Shown piece after piece: positions 12,566-22,463 of a stretch of 64,000 nt of DNA. A program made the position numbers and the translations under genes. The stretch covers positions 8,337,001 through 8,401,000 of the forward strand of contig JANTQA010000015.1 in NCBI GenBank assembly GCA_027625915.1, given 5' to 3'. This DNA comes from Anaeramoeba flamelloides. Its lineage: Eukaryota > Metamonada > Anaeramoebidae. The notes beneath the pieces are model-generated. The model saw only the letters and a list, made by a program, of their open reading frames with translations, was not told where the DNA came from and did not search any database. Every line of letters begins with the position of its first letter. Within the stretch, counting starts at the first letter, position 1.

Positions 12566-13228
12566 TTAGTTGTCTTTTTTTTTCTTTTGTGTTTTGTCTT
12601 CGTCTTCTACTTCATCTGCACTTTTTAGTCTGTCTTTATTTTGTTCTATTTCTTCCTTTTCAAGAGTTATTTTTTCGTTTTCATTTTCTACTTCATCTTG
12701 TTGTTGGTTTTTCATTTCAGAATCATCTTCTAACAAAAGTGTATCTGTTGAAGAAATATCGTTTGAGTTCTGAAATTTTTTATGAAATGATTCAAGTTCA
12801 CTTTCATTGATGTTTTTAAGTTTTATATTTTTTTTTGGATGATCACTTTCAGAATCAATGAAAATTTTTTCCTCATATTTTTTGTCATTAATTCTTCTTT
12901 TTTTGAATATTTTTTGTGATCTTTTCCCATTTTTGAATTTGGTTTCATGTGTCACTTCTTGACTTTTCTTTTTCCCATTGATGTTGGATGAGTAAAAACT
13001 TGATTGTTGTTTGAGATAATATTGTTTGTTGTTTCCATTGAAATCTCTGTTGTCTTCTTCGTTGATGGCTTCCACCTCCCACGCTTTGTCAAAAGTTTGG
13101 TCAAATTGGGATGTAAAATCATTCAGAAAAAAGTTGTTGAAGTTTCTTTTCCTGACTTGATTTAAAGGTTCATTGTTGAAGAAACTTGAAAATGGATTAA
13201 TTCTTGAGAAAGATAATTTGGTTAACAT
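12566..13228 (-). CDS. 220-residue charged protein, weakly MLF-like
   Basis: A single-exon frame from a clear ATG (MLTKLSFSRINPFSSFF) to TAA. Residues about 75-130 alternate strand-like and basic segments: YYLKQQSSFYSS, a Lys-rich turn, then HETKFKNGKRSQKIFKKRR. An acidic Ser-Glu-rich region follows, and the tail is Glu/Asp/Lys low complexity ending DKTQKKKKDN. This order (short N-terminus rich in Phe/Asn, a Ser-rich strand pair, a Lys-rich middle, then a ...ESELESFHKKF helix) resembles the myeloid leukaemia factor family, whose members are small chromatin- and chaperone-associated proteins. The resemblance is by eye only. Alternatives are an unrelated disordered nuclear protein. The neighbouring kilobases are non-coding. 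Confidence 0.65.
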   Translation of the reverse strand: MLTKLSFSRINPFSSFFNNEPLNQVRKRNFNNFFLNDFTSQFDQTFDKAWEVEAINEEDNRDFNGNNKQYYLKQQSSFYSSNINGKKKSQEVTHETKFKNGKRSQKIFKKRRINDKKYEEKIFIDSESDHPKKNIKLKNINESELESFHKKFQNSNDISSTDTLLLEDDSEMKNQQQDEVENENEKITLEKEEIEQNKDRLKSADEVEDEDKTQKKKKDN

Positions 13229-13869
13229 GTTGATTATTGTTGATAATGGTTTGGTTGTTTAAAAAGTGTTTTTTAATTTAATTAAGTAATTAAAAAAAAG
13301 TTAAAAATTAAAAATGATGGATTATTTTTGGATTTTCTCTCTTTTATAGTTTTTTGAAAAAAGAAAAAAGTGATGAATATGAAGATCTTCAAGAAAGTTC
13401 CCGAAATGAATTGGTGTCGAGTTGTCATTTTAGTTTCTGATGTTTTATGTCATCAGTTAAATTTATTTCAACATAGTTATTTCATCCAATCATCAGATCT
13501 CAATTTTTTTTTTTGGTTGATCAGATTTATTTTAAAGCAAAAATTTTTTTGAACAGATTTATTTTAAAATTTGTTTGGACTCCTATTGAGTGAGGCTGTT
13601 TTAAAATTGGACGTTGTTTGTTTTTTTCAATGATAAATTGATCTTTGGAAAAATTGATCAAAAAAAATTATTTCGATTCAGAAATTTGAGAAAAATGATA
13701 AAATAAAAAATGGGGTTTTGTTTCAAACAGAAATCAATGACCTTAAATGGTTACTGTTTGTAATAATTTCAATAAATTGATTTATCATGGTAAAGTTGTT
13801 AATTCTTTTTTCAATCTGAAAAATTGTTTTTTAGAAATAATTAAACTTTATTGGTCTACGAAGATTAAA

Positions 13870-14000
13870 TGGTAAAAAAATTTTTACTTCATTTTCTATT
13901 TCTATTTTCAAATCGAGTTTTTAAATTACAATATACTTCATTGAGAATTCTATCTCTAAAATAAAAATGGAAAAGTAAGTGAAAATTTATTCACATTTTT
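13870..14000. repeat. Short dispersed repeat, copy 1
   Basis: About 130 bp matching 54691-54830 in the same orientation. Shared blocks include gagtttttaaattacaa and the ends ttcacttcattttc and gtgaaaatt.attcacat. The two ends are imperfect inverted repeats of each other (tttttacttcatttt against aagtgaaaatt), so this may be a small MITE. Confidence 0.5.
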
Positions 14001-15599
14001 AGTTCAATTGTTAATTTTTTTTTAATTAAAAGGAGCAATTTATGAATATCACAATTGAAAAGGAAACATAAAAACCTTGACATTTTAAACTTTCAATTTT
14101 GTTCAAAACAAACATCAATAAAAGACTGGATCTTATTTTTATTTTTAATATTGTTTTTTAAGTTTCTGAATTGAACCATCATCTTTTTATTTGAAAAAAT
14201 TGCTATTACTCATGAGTTGGTAAGTTGATTTATAAATAAAGTACTTTTTAGAGTTTACAAAAATCATAAAATTTCATTTTACATAAGGCATAACGTTTTG
14301 AAAAGAAGTGTTTAGATTGTTTTATGGGTTTTTGTAAATATTTTTTATACATTTTTTAAAGTCTTTTTGAACAAAAAATTAAAAAAATTTTCTAATTTTT
14401 TCACAATTTAACTTGGGAACATTCATATCTTAGTTTTTTATTTGATTTTTAAATTATTTAATTTTTACCAAATACAAAGTAAATGTTATTTTAATAAATT
14501 AAGTATAAAACAATTTAAATTTATTTTACTCGACCAAAGAATATCAAAATTTATTTTTGTAATAAATTTGGAAAATAATGAGAAAAATTTTAAAGACTAT
14601 TTTTTTAAAAAAAAACAAATATTGATATTATAAAATTCTATAAATGAAATTTTACAATCAATATTATTGGAAGTACTCCCATGTTATTTTTTGATGGTTT
14701 TAAATTTTTGAATAATTTATAATAAAATATAAAAAGATTATTCAATTAATTGGAGAAAATGATTATTTCGTTCCATAAAATTTAAGAAAATATTTTGAAA
14801 AATATATAATATTTCCACGAATATATTATTATCTAAGAACTTTGTTAATATAATTTATTATTGTTTGGTAATTCATAAAAATCCTTTAAAAAAAATTGAA
14901 ACTGAGAAAAATATGAAAAGTTCATCTCTTTTAGAAGTAAAAAGTAAACAAAAATCAAAAAATTTGATTTTAAAAAGTAATGATAATTTTTTTAGTATTT
15001 TAGATAATACAATTATTACTACTTTTAATACAATTGTCTCAATGTTATTGGAGTGGTTATTCTTGACCTTTTTGAATCATTTAATTGAATTATTTGTATC
15101 AAGTTATTATCAATGTTGTTTTTAATTCTCAGAAAATGCAATTATTATTATTTTGATGATTTTTGTGTTACTTTTTGTTTTAAAGAAAAGATATAAAAAA
15201 CAAAATGATTATTTCATTCAGTAAAAAAAAGGGAAATAATTTTTTTTTTGAAAATTGAAAACTCAAAAATAGTTGATCATGAATTATGAAACTGTTGGCA
15301 ATATACGAAAGATGAATTTTTGATGTAAATCAATCTACCCAAGTAATTCACTCTCAAATTCTCTTCAAAGATCCTCCTTTTTTGTTTTTACCAACTTGGG
15401 TAATAAGTGTAATAAGAAAATAAGTTAAATATTGCTAATTAATTACAAACAACTTAAAAAGTAAAAATAAGATCAGAAAATAAAAGAAAAAATAATTAAC
15501 TAAAGCCAAAATGAAGAATATGACACAATGAATCTTTTTGTTATATTATTTTTTAAGAAGTATTTTGATATGGTTAATCTAAAACTTTTATTTGATGAA

Positions 15600-16090
15600 T
15601 TATTAGATGAAAATTTTTCTTACAAGTTCAAAAAAATCGATTTACATGTGTAAAAAGTGTTATTGTAGATATTTATTGCTTATTAGTGGATTTTTTTATT
15701 ATTCTAAAAACAAAAAAAAACTTTCAGGTGTACTCCAATGGGAGAGATTTCTTGTCAATAAATATGTATTTTTAATAAGCAATAAAAAAATCAATTTAAT
15801 AATCAAATAAAAATCTTATATATATATATATTTTATGATTTATCAAAATTGTTTTCAATTTTTGATTTTGTATTTCTTCTTCAAACGTTTTTATTTGATT
15901 ATATATGAATTTTTTGCTTTTTGAAGCACCTGGTTCATTATCAAGAAACTTTCCATGTCAAGGCACATCCGAAAAGTTTATTGGTTTTTACAATAATAAT
16001 AAATTTAGTAAATAAGCGATAAATATCTACAATAAAACTTTTTACAAATGTAAATCGAATTTTACAAGTTTAAAAAAACATAAAATATTT
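15600..16090. repeat. Degraded foldback related to the 41.7-42.1 kb hairpin
   Basis: Two inverted arms of ~200 bp: 15630-15815 (gtgttattgtagatatttat ... agagatttcttgtcaataaa) and 15925-16085 (ttatcaagaaactttccatg ... ataaatatctacaataaaac). The core, tgtactccaatgggagagattt..tgtca, corresponds to tgcctcgatgggggaggttt..tgtca in the near-perfect hairpin at 41724-42122. This looks like an older, diverged member of the same foldback family. Confidence 0.55.
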
Positions 16091-17814
16091 ACAAAAATAA
16101 TTTGAAATAAAATTTAGAAAGATTAAATTAAGCTATCTCTTTGAAATTTGAGATCAATTTTTAATTATGATAATTATATTTTTCTTTTAGAAAACAATTG
16201 TTGAAATATTGACTATTTTTAAGGATCTTTAAAACAACTCATACGATTCGAATGATTAAGGGGGTTCTATACCATAAACACAATAAAAATTCGAGAGAGG
16301 TGAGAAAAAAGTAATATATTTTAGTGATTGGGGATCGTAGATTCTCTAAAAAATTTTTTTAAAAAATTATTAAAATTTTTTTTTTAATAATCTTAAACAA
16401 GCAAAAAAAAAAGATTATAGAAGATATAGATAAAATTTTTTTGATTTTTTATTTTATATTGTTTTCTTATATTTGGATGAAAATGATTACTTAAAAAACC
16501 ATTAATACTATGTTATTTAAATATGTTTTTATATTATGTTTGGAAAAATATAATAAATTGAGTTTTTGTTTTCCTATTTTTGATTTTTAGATGTGTAAAA
16601 ATTTTTGGAATGGTGTTTAGTTTTTTTTGGGGGAGAATTTAATTTTAGATTCTTCGAATAAAAATTATAGCTATTTTTTGGTTTAAAATTAGATAAAATA
16701 TAATCATATTCACTTCTCCAATTCCATCAAACCCAACGATTTAAAACCCTAATTATAAATGTTTTGGGACAATTATTCTTTTTTTTTGGAATCCTTGGGG
16801 CTATTAAAGCTACATTTCTATTTCCTTTTGTGATTCTCCCCAATTGTAACTTTTTTGTTATTTTTAAAAGTTATACATTAATTCAAAATGTCACCAATAA
16901 AATATTCTTTCTTATTTCTTTCTGTGGTCCTGATAAAAATAAATTCAAAAATGATGAAAAATTAAAAAATGAAAAATTTAAATGCCACAATAAAATTTGA
17001 GATAAGGAGAAAAGATAAGTCATTCAACATTTGAAACATTATTTTAAGCAATTCAACTCAACATTCTTATGTGGTAATTTCTTTGAGACTTTGAAAAAAA
17101 AATTTTAAAAATCTTATAAATGAAGTACTTTAAATAATAAAAATCTATCAGTTACAACCCAAGTAAAAAATTTTTTTTTCGGATTCTCTTCAAAATTACA
17201 AAAAAGTGAAAAATTTTCATTTACCGTGGTTACTCCCTTAAGCAAAAATCAAATAATTTATTTATTTGGAATTATAATAATATAATGAATTATTGTTTTA
17301 AGTTAATTTGATACTTGCATTCATGAATTTTACTTTTGGTTTTCTGTAATGTTATTCAATAAAAAAAAATTATATTGAACTGTTTTTCTATATGATTAAC
17401 TTCATTAAATTAATTTAAATTTCTTTCAAAACGAATAGAATTTTTAAAACTTTCCAGGTATTTAAATAAAAAATTTAAACAACGAAATATCTTCCAAATG
17501 TTCATATAATAATAAGAAAAACTTGAACAATATTGTCATTTTCCAATTGAGAAAGAAAAATTTTTATTTTCAGATTCTCAAATATCTATCAAAGGTTATC
17601 TTAATGGTCGAAAAAACCAAGGTCTTCAAAAGATCGTTTGATCATTATCGATGAGTTTTATTATTTTTAAACCTCTTTATTTTTGAAACTTTGAGACAAA
17701 ATTTATTTTTTTGAATGAGAAAATAATATTAAGAAAAACTGTATTAGTTGTAATTGGCATCTTTATTCAATTGTTTTACAAGAAATTGGGGTTTTTTTAC
17801 AACATAATTGACTG

Positions 17815-18325
17815 TTATATAAACTAAATTTCATAATAAATGGCCAATCTTACATTTGAATAATGAATTGCTTTTGTATCGTTTTGAAGTTTTTCCTCTC
17901 ACAATGAAAAGTTTGCAAATAAATCATTTTTTCTCTTTTTTATTTTTTCAAAAGTGTTTTGTCAAAATGGAAAATGAAAATGAAATAATTGGAAAGAAGT
18001 AACAGATGAATTAATGAAAATTTTGGTTTCAAATATGAAAAAGAGATTAGGTTTAGTTATTCAAATGGAAGGAGAATCGATAAATGGGTTTTTTTACTTA
18101 TTTAAATTTTCTATTTTTATGTAATGCTTCTTTCAAAATAAATTACCCCATTTTTTTTAACAGTTTTTTTTGCTTTTTTTTACTTTTATTTTTAGACAAA
18201 AAATAAATATCTCTTGAGTATAGTATTGAATATTAAAATCTAAATTTTTATATTATAATAGATAACTTCAATTATTAAAAATATATTTATTTAAAATTTG
18301 ATTTTTAATCGGCCAATTATTATGA
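17815..18325. repeat. Dispersed ~500 bp repeat, copy 1
   Basis: Matches 31279-31785 in inverted orientation over about 500 bp with indels. The best block reads WKEVTDELM.ILVSNMKKRL on the plus strand, and the other copy reads WKEVTDELMNKLVANMKKRL. That frame has stops a few codons upstream in both copies, so it would need splicing to be coding. It may be a repeat carrying a fossil exon, or a small spliced gene duplicated in inverted orientation. Confidence 0.6.
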
Positions 18326-18599
18326 AAGATAGTTTATTTTTGGGAACTCGTAAGAAAAATTATCTATTATTAATTAGAAAAAGACACTTAAGAAAAAACA
18401 AGATGTAGATCTCTAAAAATAACCAGGTATATTTGATATTTATAATTAAAAGACACTTTACAGATGAGGAGTTCTGTATTTGATTAAAATTCATTTTTCA
18501 AAATTACAATTGAGAATGAGATATTAAAGACTCAACTTTAATTATTTAGTTTTGAAAAACATGAAAATCAAACAAACCCAAAAGAAAAGAGAAAAAATT

Positions 18600-19211
18600 G
18601 TTTGTATACCCTTGAAAATTCAAACAAATCAAGATAAAGCAACATCTACATTAACTAAAAAAAATGTACTCATAGTTTTAAACAATATTGATCAAACTAC
18701 CTTAAAGAATAAATCAAATATTTTGTTAAAATAATTTTAATAAACTTTATTTTCTTTGGATTTTTTCAAACAGTCTAAATTTGAGAAATTAAAAATATCC
18801 TTTTTAAAAAAAAGATCAGAAATAAAGGACGCTTTTCAAATTAAAAAACAAAAAATCCTCTAAAAAAAAAAAATCAAAAAAATTCAATTTTACAATTTTT
18901 ATTGATCAAGTTAAGAATTTTTTGAATTTAAACAAAAATTCAAAAAAAAAATAAAAAAGAAAAAAATCACAAGACATTTATTGTAAAAAAACTTGTCTTG
19001 GTTGATTGAATTGATTCCCCAAACGTATTTGTGTGTTGTTGAAATTAGAGTTATTGGAGTTATTGTTTCTTGTGTTATTAAACAAATGATTGCTGTTATT
19101 CCATGGGATTTGATGCAAATTGTTATTGTGATAATAACTCAGACAAAAGGTTTGATTTGTTGTATTATTGTTATTGTTGAAAAAAGTTGTATTTAAATCC
19201 AAATTATTGGA

Positions 19212-19245
<34 letters not shown>

Positions 19246-20095
19246 GGTTGGTCTGCTTGACTCATCTTTTGTGATATAAATGAAAAAATTTAGTTTTATT
19301 TCTTTTGAAAAAAAGATTTGAAAAAGTAAAAAGTTGATTTGGAAAAATAAATGATTTTAATTTTGTTCATTTTTTTTTTAAAATTCATTTAAATGAATAT
19401 TTGTACAGTCAACAGGAATGGTATAAAACAAAAAAACCCAATATTTTGTTCTTTTTGAAAGAAATTATAATAATTTTTTGTTCAAAATTGATAAAAAAAT
19501 TTTTCACAATTAATTTTTATTTTTTTTTCTTTTTTTGGGATTCAAATTAAACAAATTTCTCAAAAAGAAGAGGGTTTTTGGTATATTAAACCAGTTCAAA
19601 AACACAATCATTTTTGGTCTTGACTTCAAATCCAAATTAATTTTTAATTCAAAATAAAATCAGAAAACTCTTTTTCAAATGAAAAACTCCTCTTGAATCA
19701 AGTTTGTGGTTTTTTGAAAGGACTCTCTTAAAAAGATGATTTGGTTTTTGAGTTTTATCAAAGTTTTCAATTATTTATTTGGTAAAAATTTGTTTGAATG
19801 AAAACTGTTTTTATTTCAAAAAAATTCTTTGGTTTTGGTTAAATTGATTAAATTTGAAAGAAATTCCCAAGAAAAAGAAAGAAGAAACAAAATTAACAGT
19901 ACTTGGTTTTACTTTTTCGAATTATTAAAAAAAAGTCAGAGTTTTGGTTATTTTACAAAATTTTAAGGGAAATGTTGTTTGAATAGATTTCAATTATATT
20001 TAAAGAGCTTATAATTCAGAAATAAATTTGAAATAATTGACATACTATCTCTTCACAGATAACAAGTGTATTATGATCCAAAAGAAATCAGAATT
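18600..20095. repeat. Segmental duplication, copy B
   Basis: Direct-orientation partner of 7060-8545. The order of blocks is the same: A-rich 3' flank, Asn-rich ORF, then about 800 bp of shared 5' flank ending near the aacaagtgta block. Divergence is higher at the two edges than in the middle. Confidence 0.85.
18978..19265 (-). CDS. Small Asn-rich protein, copy B
   Basis: A 95-residue frame, nearly identical to the ORF at 7424-7708 (same MSQADQP start and RQVFLQ end). It differs mainly in the length and make-up of the N-terminal Asn run and in one Leu for Ser. The reading frame survives in both copies despite several indels in the flanking DNA, which mildly favours a real protein. No domain or function is recognisable. 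Confidence 0.5.
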
Positions 20096-20789
20096 TTTTG
20101 ATTTTATAAAAATTTTGGCATTTTTTAAATTAAAAGAACCAAAATATAAATTTGAAAAAACAAAAGCAATACATGATATTTATAGAATTCAAAAAAAAAA
20201 GAAAGAGAAAAGTAAAAACATCAAAGTAATTATCATTTTGATAAAATGAAAAAGTAATTAAAAAAATTTAACAATTTGTTTCTTTTTTTGACAACTTAAG
20301 GTTTACAATCTTTATGATTTGAAAGAAGATTATCATGCGTTGGGTATAATGACTTATTAATTTGGTTCTTATCTTATCGATCTTAATCTTGGTATAGGTT
20401 TTAATGCAAAATAAATAAAAAAAAAATAATTGAAAAATTCCATCCACAATCATCAAAAAAATTATACTTTCGCAAATTTTTCACCTTTTGGTAACTCCTC
20501 TGAGAATAAAAACTCTAGTAGTTAATAAAAGATATTTTATCAAAAAATTATTTTTAAAGCTATTTTACAATTTATATTGAAAAATCAAATTATCCAGTCA
20601 ATATTTTTTTTCATATTTAAAAGTAAAAAATAAAGAATAATATTTTTTTTTCACAGTTAAGCGGTTATAATTAAATTATTATTCAAAAGTATTTTAAATC
20701 TAATAAATACCTTTCAAATAGGATATAATTATTTGAACAATTTAGGAATTATTTATTCATTTAATTTGGAAAAAATATTTTTTGTTTTG

Positions 20790-21085
20790 ATTCTGCGTTA
20801 AGTTTTTTTGAGTTTTCTATTTATTTGGAAAATCAATATATTTTCGTTTGGTTTTTTTTACTTTTTGAAATAAACCGAAAATTTTCATTAATTTTCGGTT
20901 TATTTCTAAAAGTAAAAAAAATCTAGAATACTTCACAAATAAAATAGAAAGCCCCAAATAAACGAGGACACTTTTTGTTAGTCTACAGCACTGTAGGCAC
21001 TTGACAACTACTTTATTAGGTTTTTCAAAATTTTGAAGAATGGAGTAAAATTATATAGATTTTACTCAATTCTTTTGAATTCTGA
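20790..21085. repeat. Palindromic-unit repeat cluster, copy 1
   Basis: A run of short palindromic units: gagttttctatttatttgga, aaaccgaaaattttcattaattttcggttt-type hairpins, then taggcacttgac and a hairpin ending in gaattctgag. The same units recur at 32690-33525, 40830-41265 and 60290-60450, in different order and number. No coding content. Confidence 0.55.
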
Positions 21086-21090
21086 GAATC

Positions 21091-22057
21091 TTGTACAATA
21101 AATATTTATCATCAGTTTTATTTTCTGTATTTGAGTTTTTTTCGATGAATAGACTTTTTTCAGATCTATTAGTTATTATCTATTCAAAAAAAAATATCTT
21201 AAAGGTAAATTTAAGGAAAATTGATTGTCGCATCCATTTAAAACCTTTTCCCCAAAAATTGCCTTTTTTTCGACTAGAGACTTTTCAAAATCGTAGTACC
21301 ATAAACAACAACAACAACTACAACAAAGACAAGAATCGTAAGTAATGGGATGTGGGTTTTATCGTGAATAAACATATTAACAAGGATGGTATGTGAATTA
21401 AAAATAATCTTTTTGTTGTTCTTTGTATTGTGAATTTATTTTTTTATTTTGGTGGTACACAAACCATTTTCAAAGTTTTTTTAAGAAAAATGAAATTCAA
21501 AAAGTATACCCAATAAGAGGGTTTTGTGATCAAAAAAGCTAGGGTTTATCAGAAACAAAAATTTTTTTTGAATAAATAAAGAAAATTTTTAGTATTGGTT
21601 TTTTTTTTTGCTTTTTGAGGATTATTTTTATTTTCCCAATTTCTGTTTCAGCTCCTGACTTTTCATTCTTTTAGTCATTTATATTTTTGATATTTATAAT
21701 CCAATATTTTTTGTCAATAGAAGTGACCTGTGAGAACATATCAAAAAAGTATCTGATTTCTTGAAAAATTACCAATATTCTGGTATTTGAAATTTAAATA
21801 GCGTCTTTTTTTATCTGATTAGTTCTTGTTTTATTTAATTCTTTTGAATCTGTCATTTAGGCTTTTTATTCAACACCAGTGCCAATCAAAAGATTATAGA
21901 AAACAATAAACAGGATCCCAATACCAATCTACCTCTTTGAAATTTAATTAGTAAAGAAAAAGAGGAAAATGGAGTTCAAATGTTTTATTCGTTGGGTGTT
22001 CAAATACAAGAATTAATAAAACTTTATCAAGACAACGATTTTTTAAAAATTGTCTAA
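21091..22057 (+). pseudogene. Probable two-exon small gene carrying an in-frame TGA
   Basis: The first exon ends in an Asn-rich segment (INNNNNYNKDKNR) at 21337, directly before the consensus donor GTAAGT. A tttag acceptor precedes 21861, and both sides are phase 1, so they join in frame. Exon 2 reads LFNTSANQKIIENNKQ, then DPNTNLPL, then TGA at 21938-21940. The same frame then resumes as NLISKEKEENGVQMFYSLGV and continues to TAA at 22055. The complexity on both sides of the TGA looks coding. Either it is a nonsense mutation in a decaying gene, a sequence error, or the frame is coincidental. The 5' start is not resolved; an ATG occurs at about 21145. No family is recognised. It lies about 400 bp upstream of the cathepsin gene on the same strand. 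Confidence 0.4.
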
Positions 22058-22463
22058 AGTCGGAAAAAAGAAAATTTTTTTAAATGGGGTTAACAACATC
22101 ATGGGTTGTGTGTAAAAAAGAAAGAATATTTCTCTGTTTAAAGAAAAAGAATACTGAAAACACAAAAATTTGTTTTGATCAGAAATTTCTTTCAGTCAAA
22201 TTTACTCCAAGAGAAAGGAGAAAATTGCACAAATAAGATCGTTTTTCTGTACATGGAATTTTTTCAAAAATTTTGTTGTGTCAGAGTTTTCTTGTGAAAT
22301 AAAAAGAAACGATTCATGCATTTTCTTGAGTCGTCAAAAATTTTTTCAAAAACCCTCTTTTTTTAAACTGATCTTATCAACCAATTGAAAAGAGAAGATC
22401 AAGATAAAAACAAAATTTTCTCAAAAGGAAGTCATTTTTTTTCTTTTCAACAATAAAACACAA

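Larger units (their letters stand above)
13229..18599. other. AT-rich intergenic region with dispersed repeats
   Basis: No convincing gene in about 5.4 kb. It holds a short dispersed repeat (13870-14000), a degraded foldback (15600-16090) and one copy of an inverted ~500 bp duplication (17815-18325), each listed separately. Remaining frames are Phe/Ile/Lys low-complexity reading. Confidence 0.5.

Noticed and set aside
16764-17000. 78-residue hydrophobic plus-strand frame
   Set aside because: Starts from a non-ATG codon, low complexity, no neighbours or splice signals to support it.
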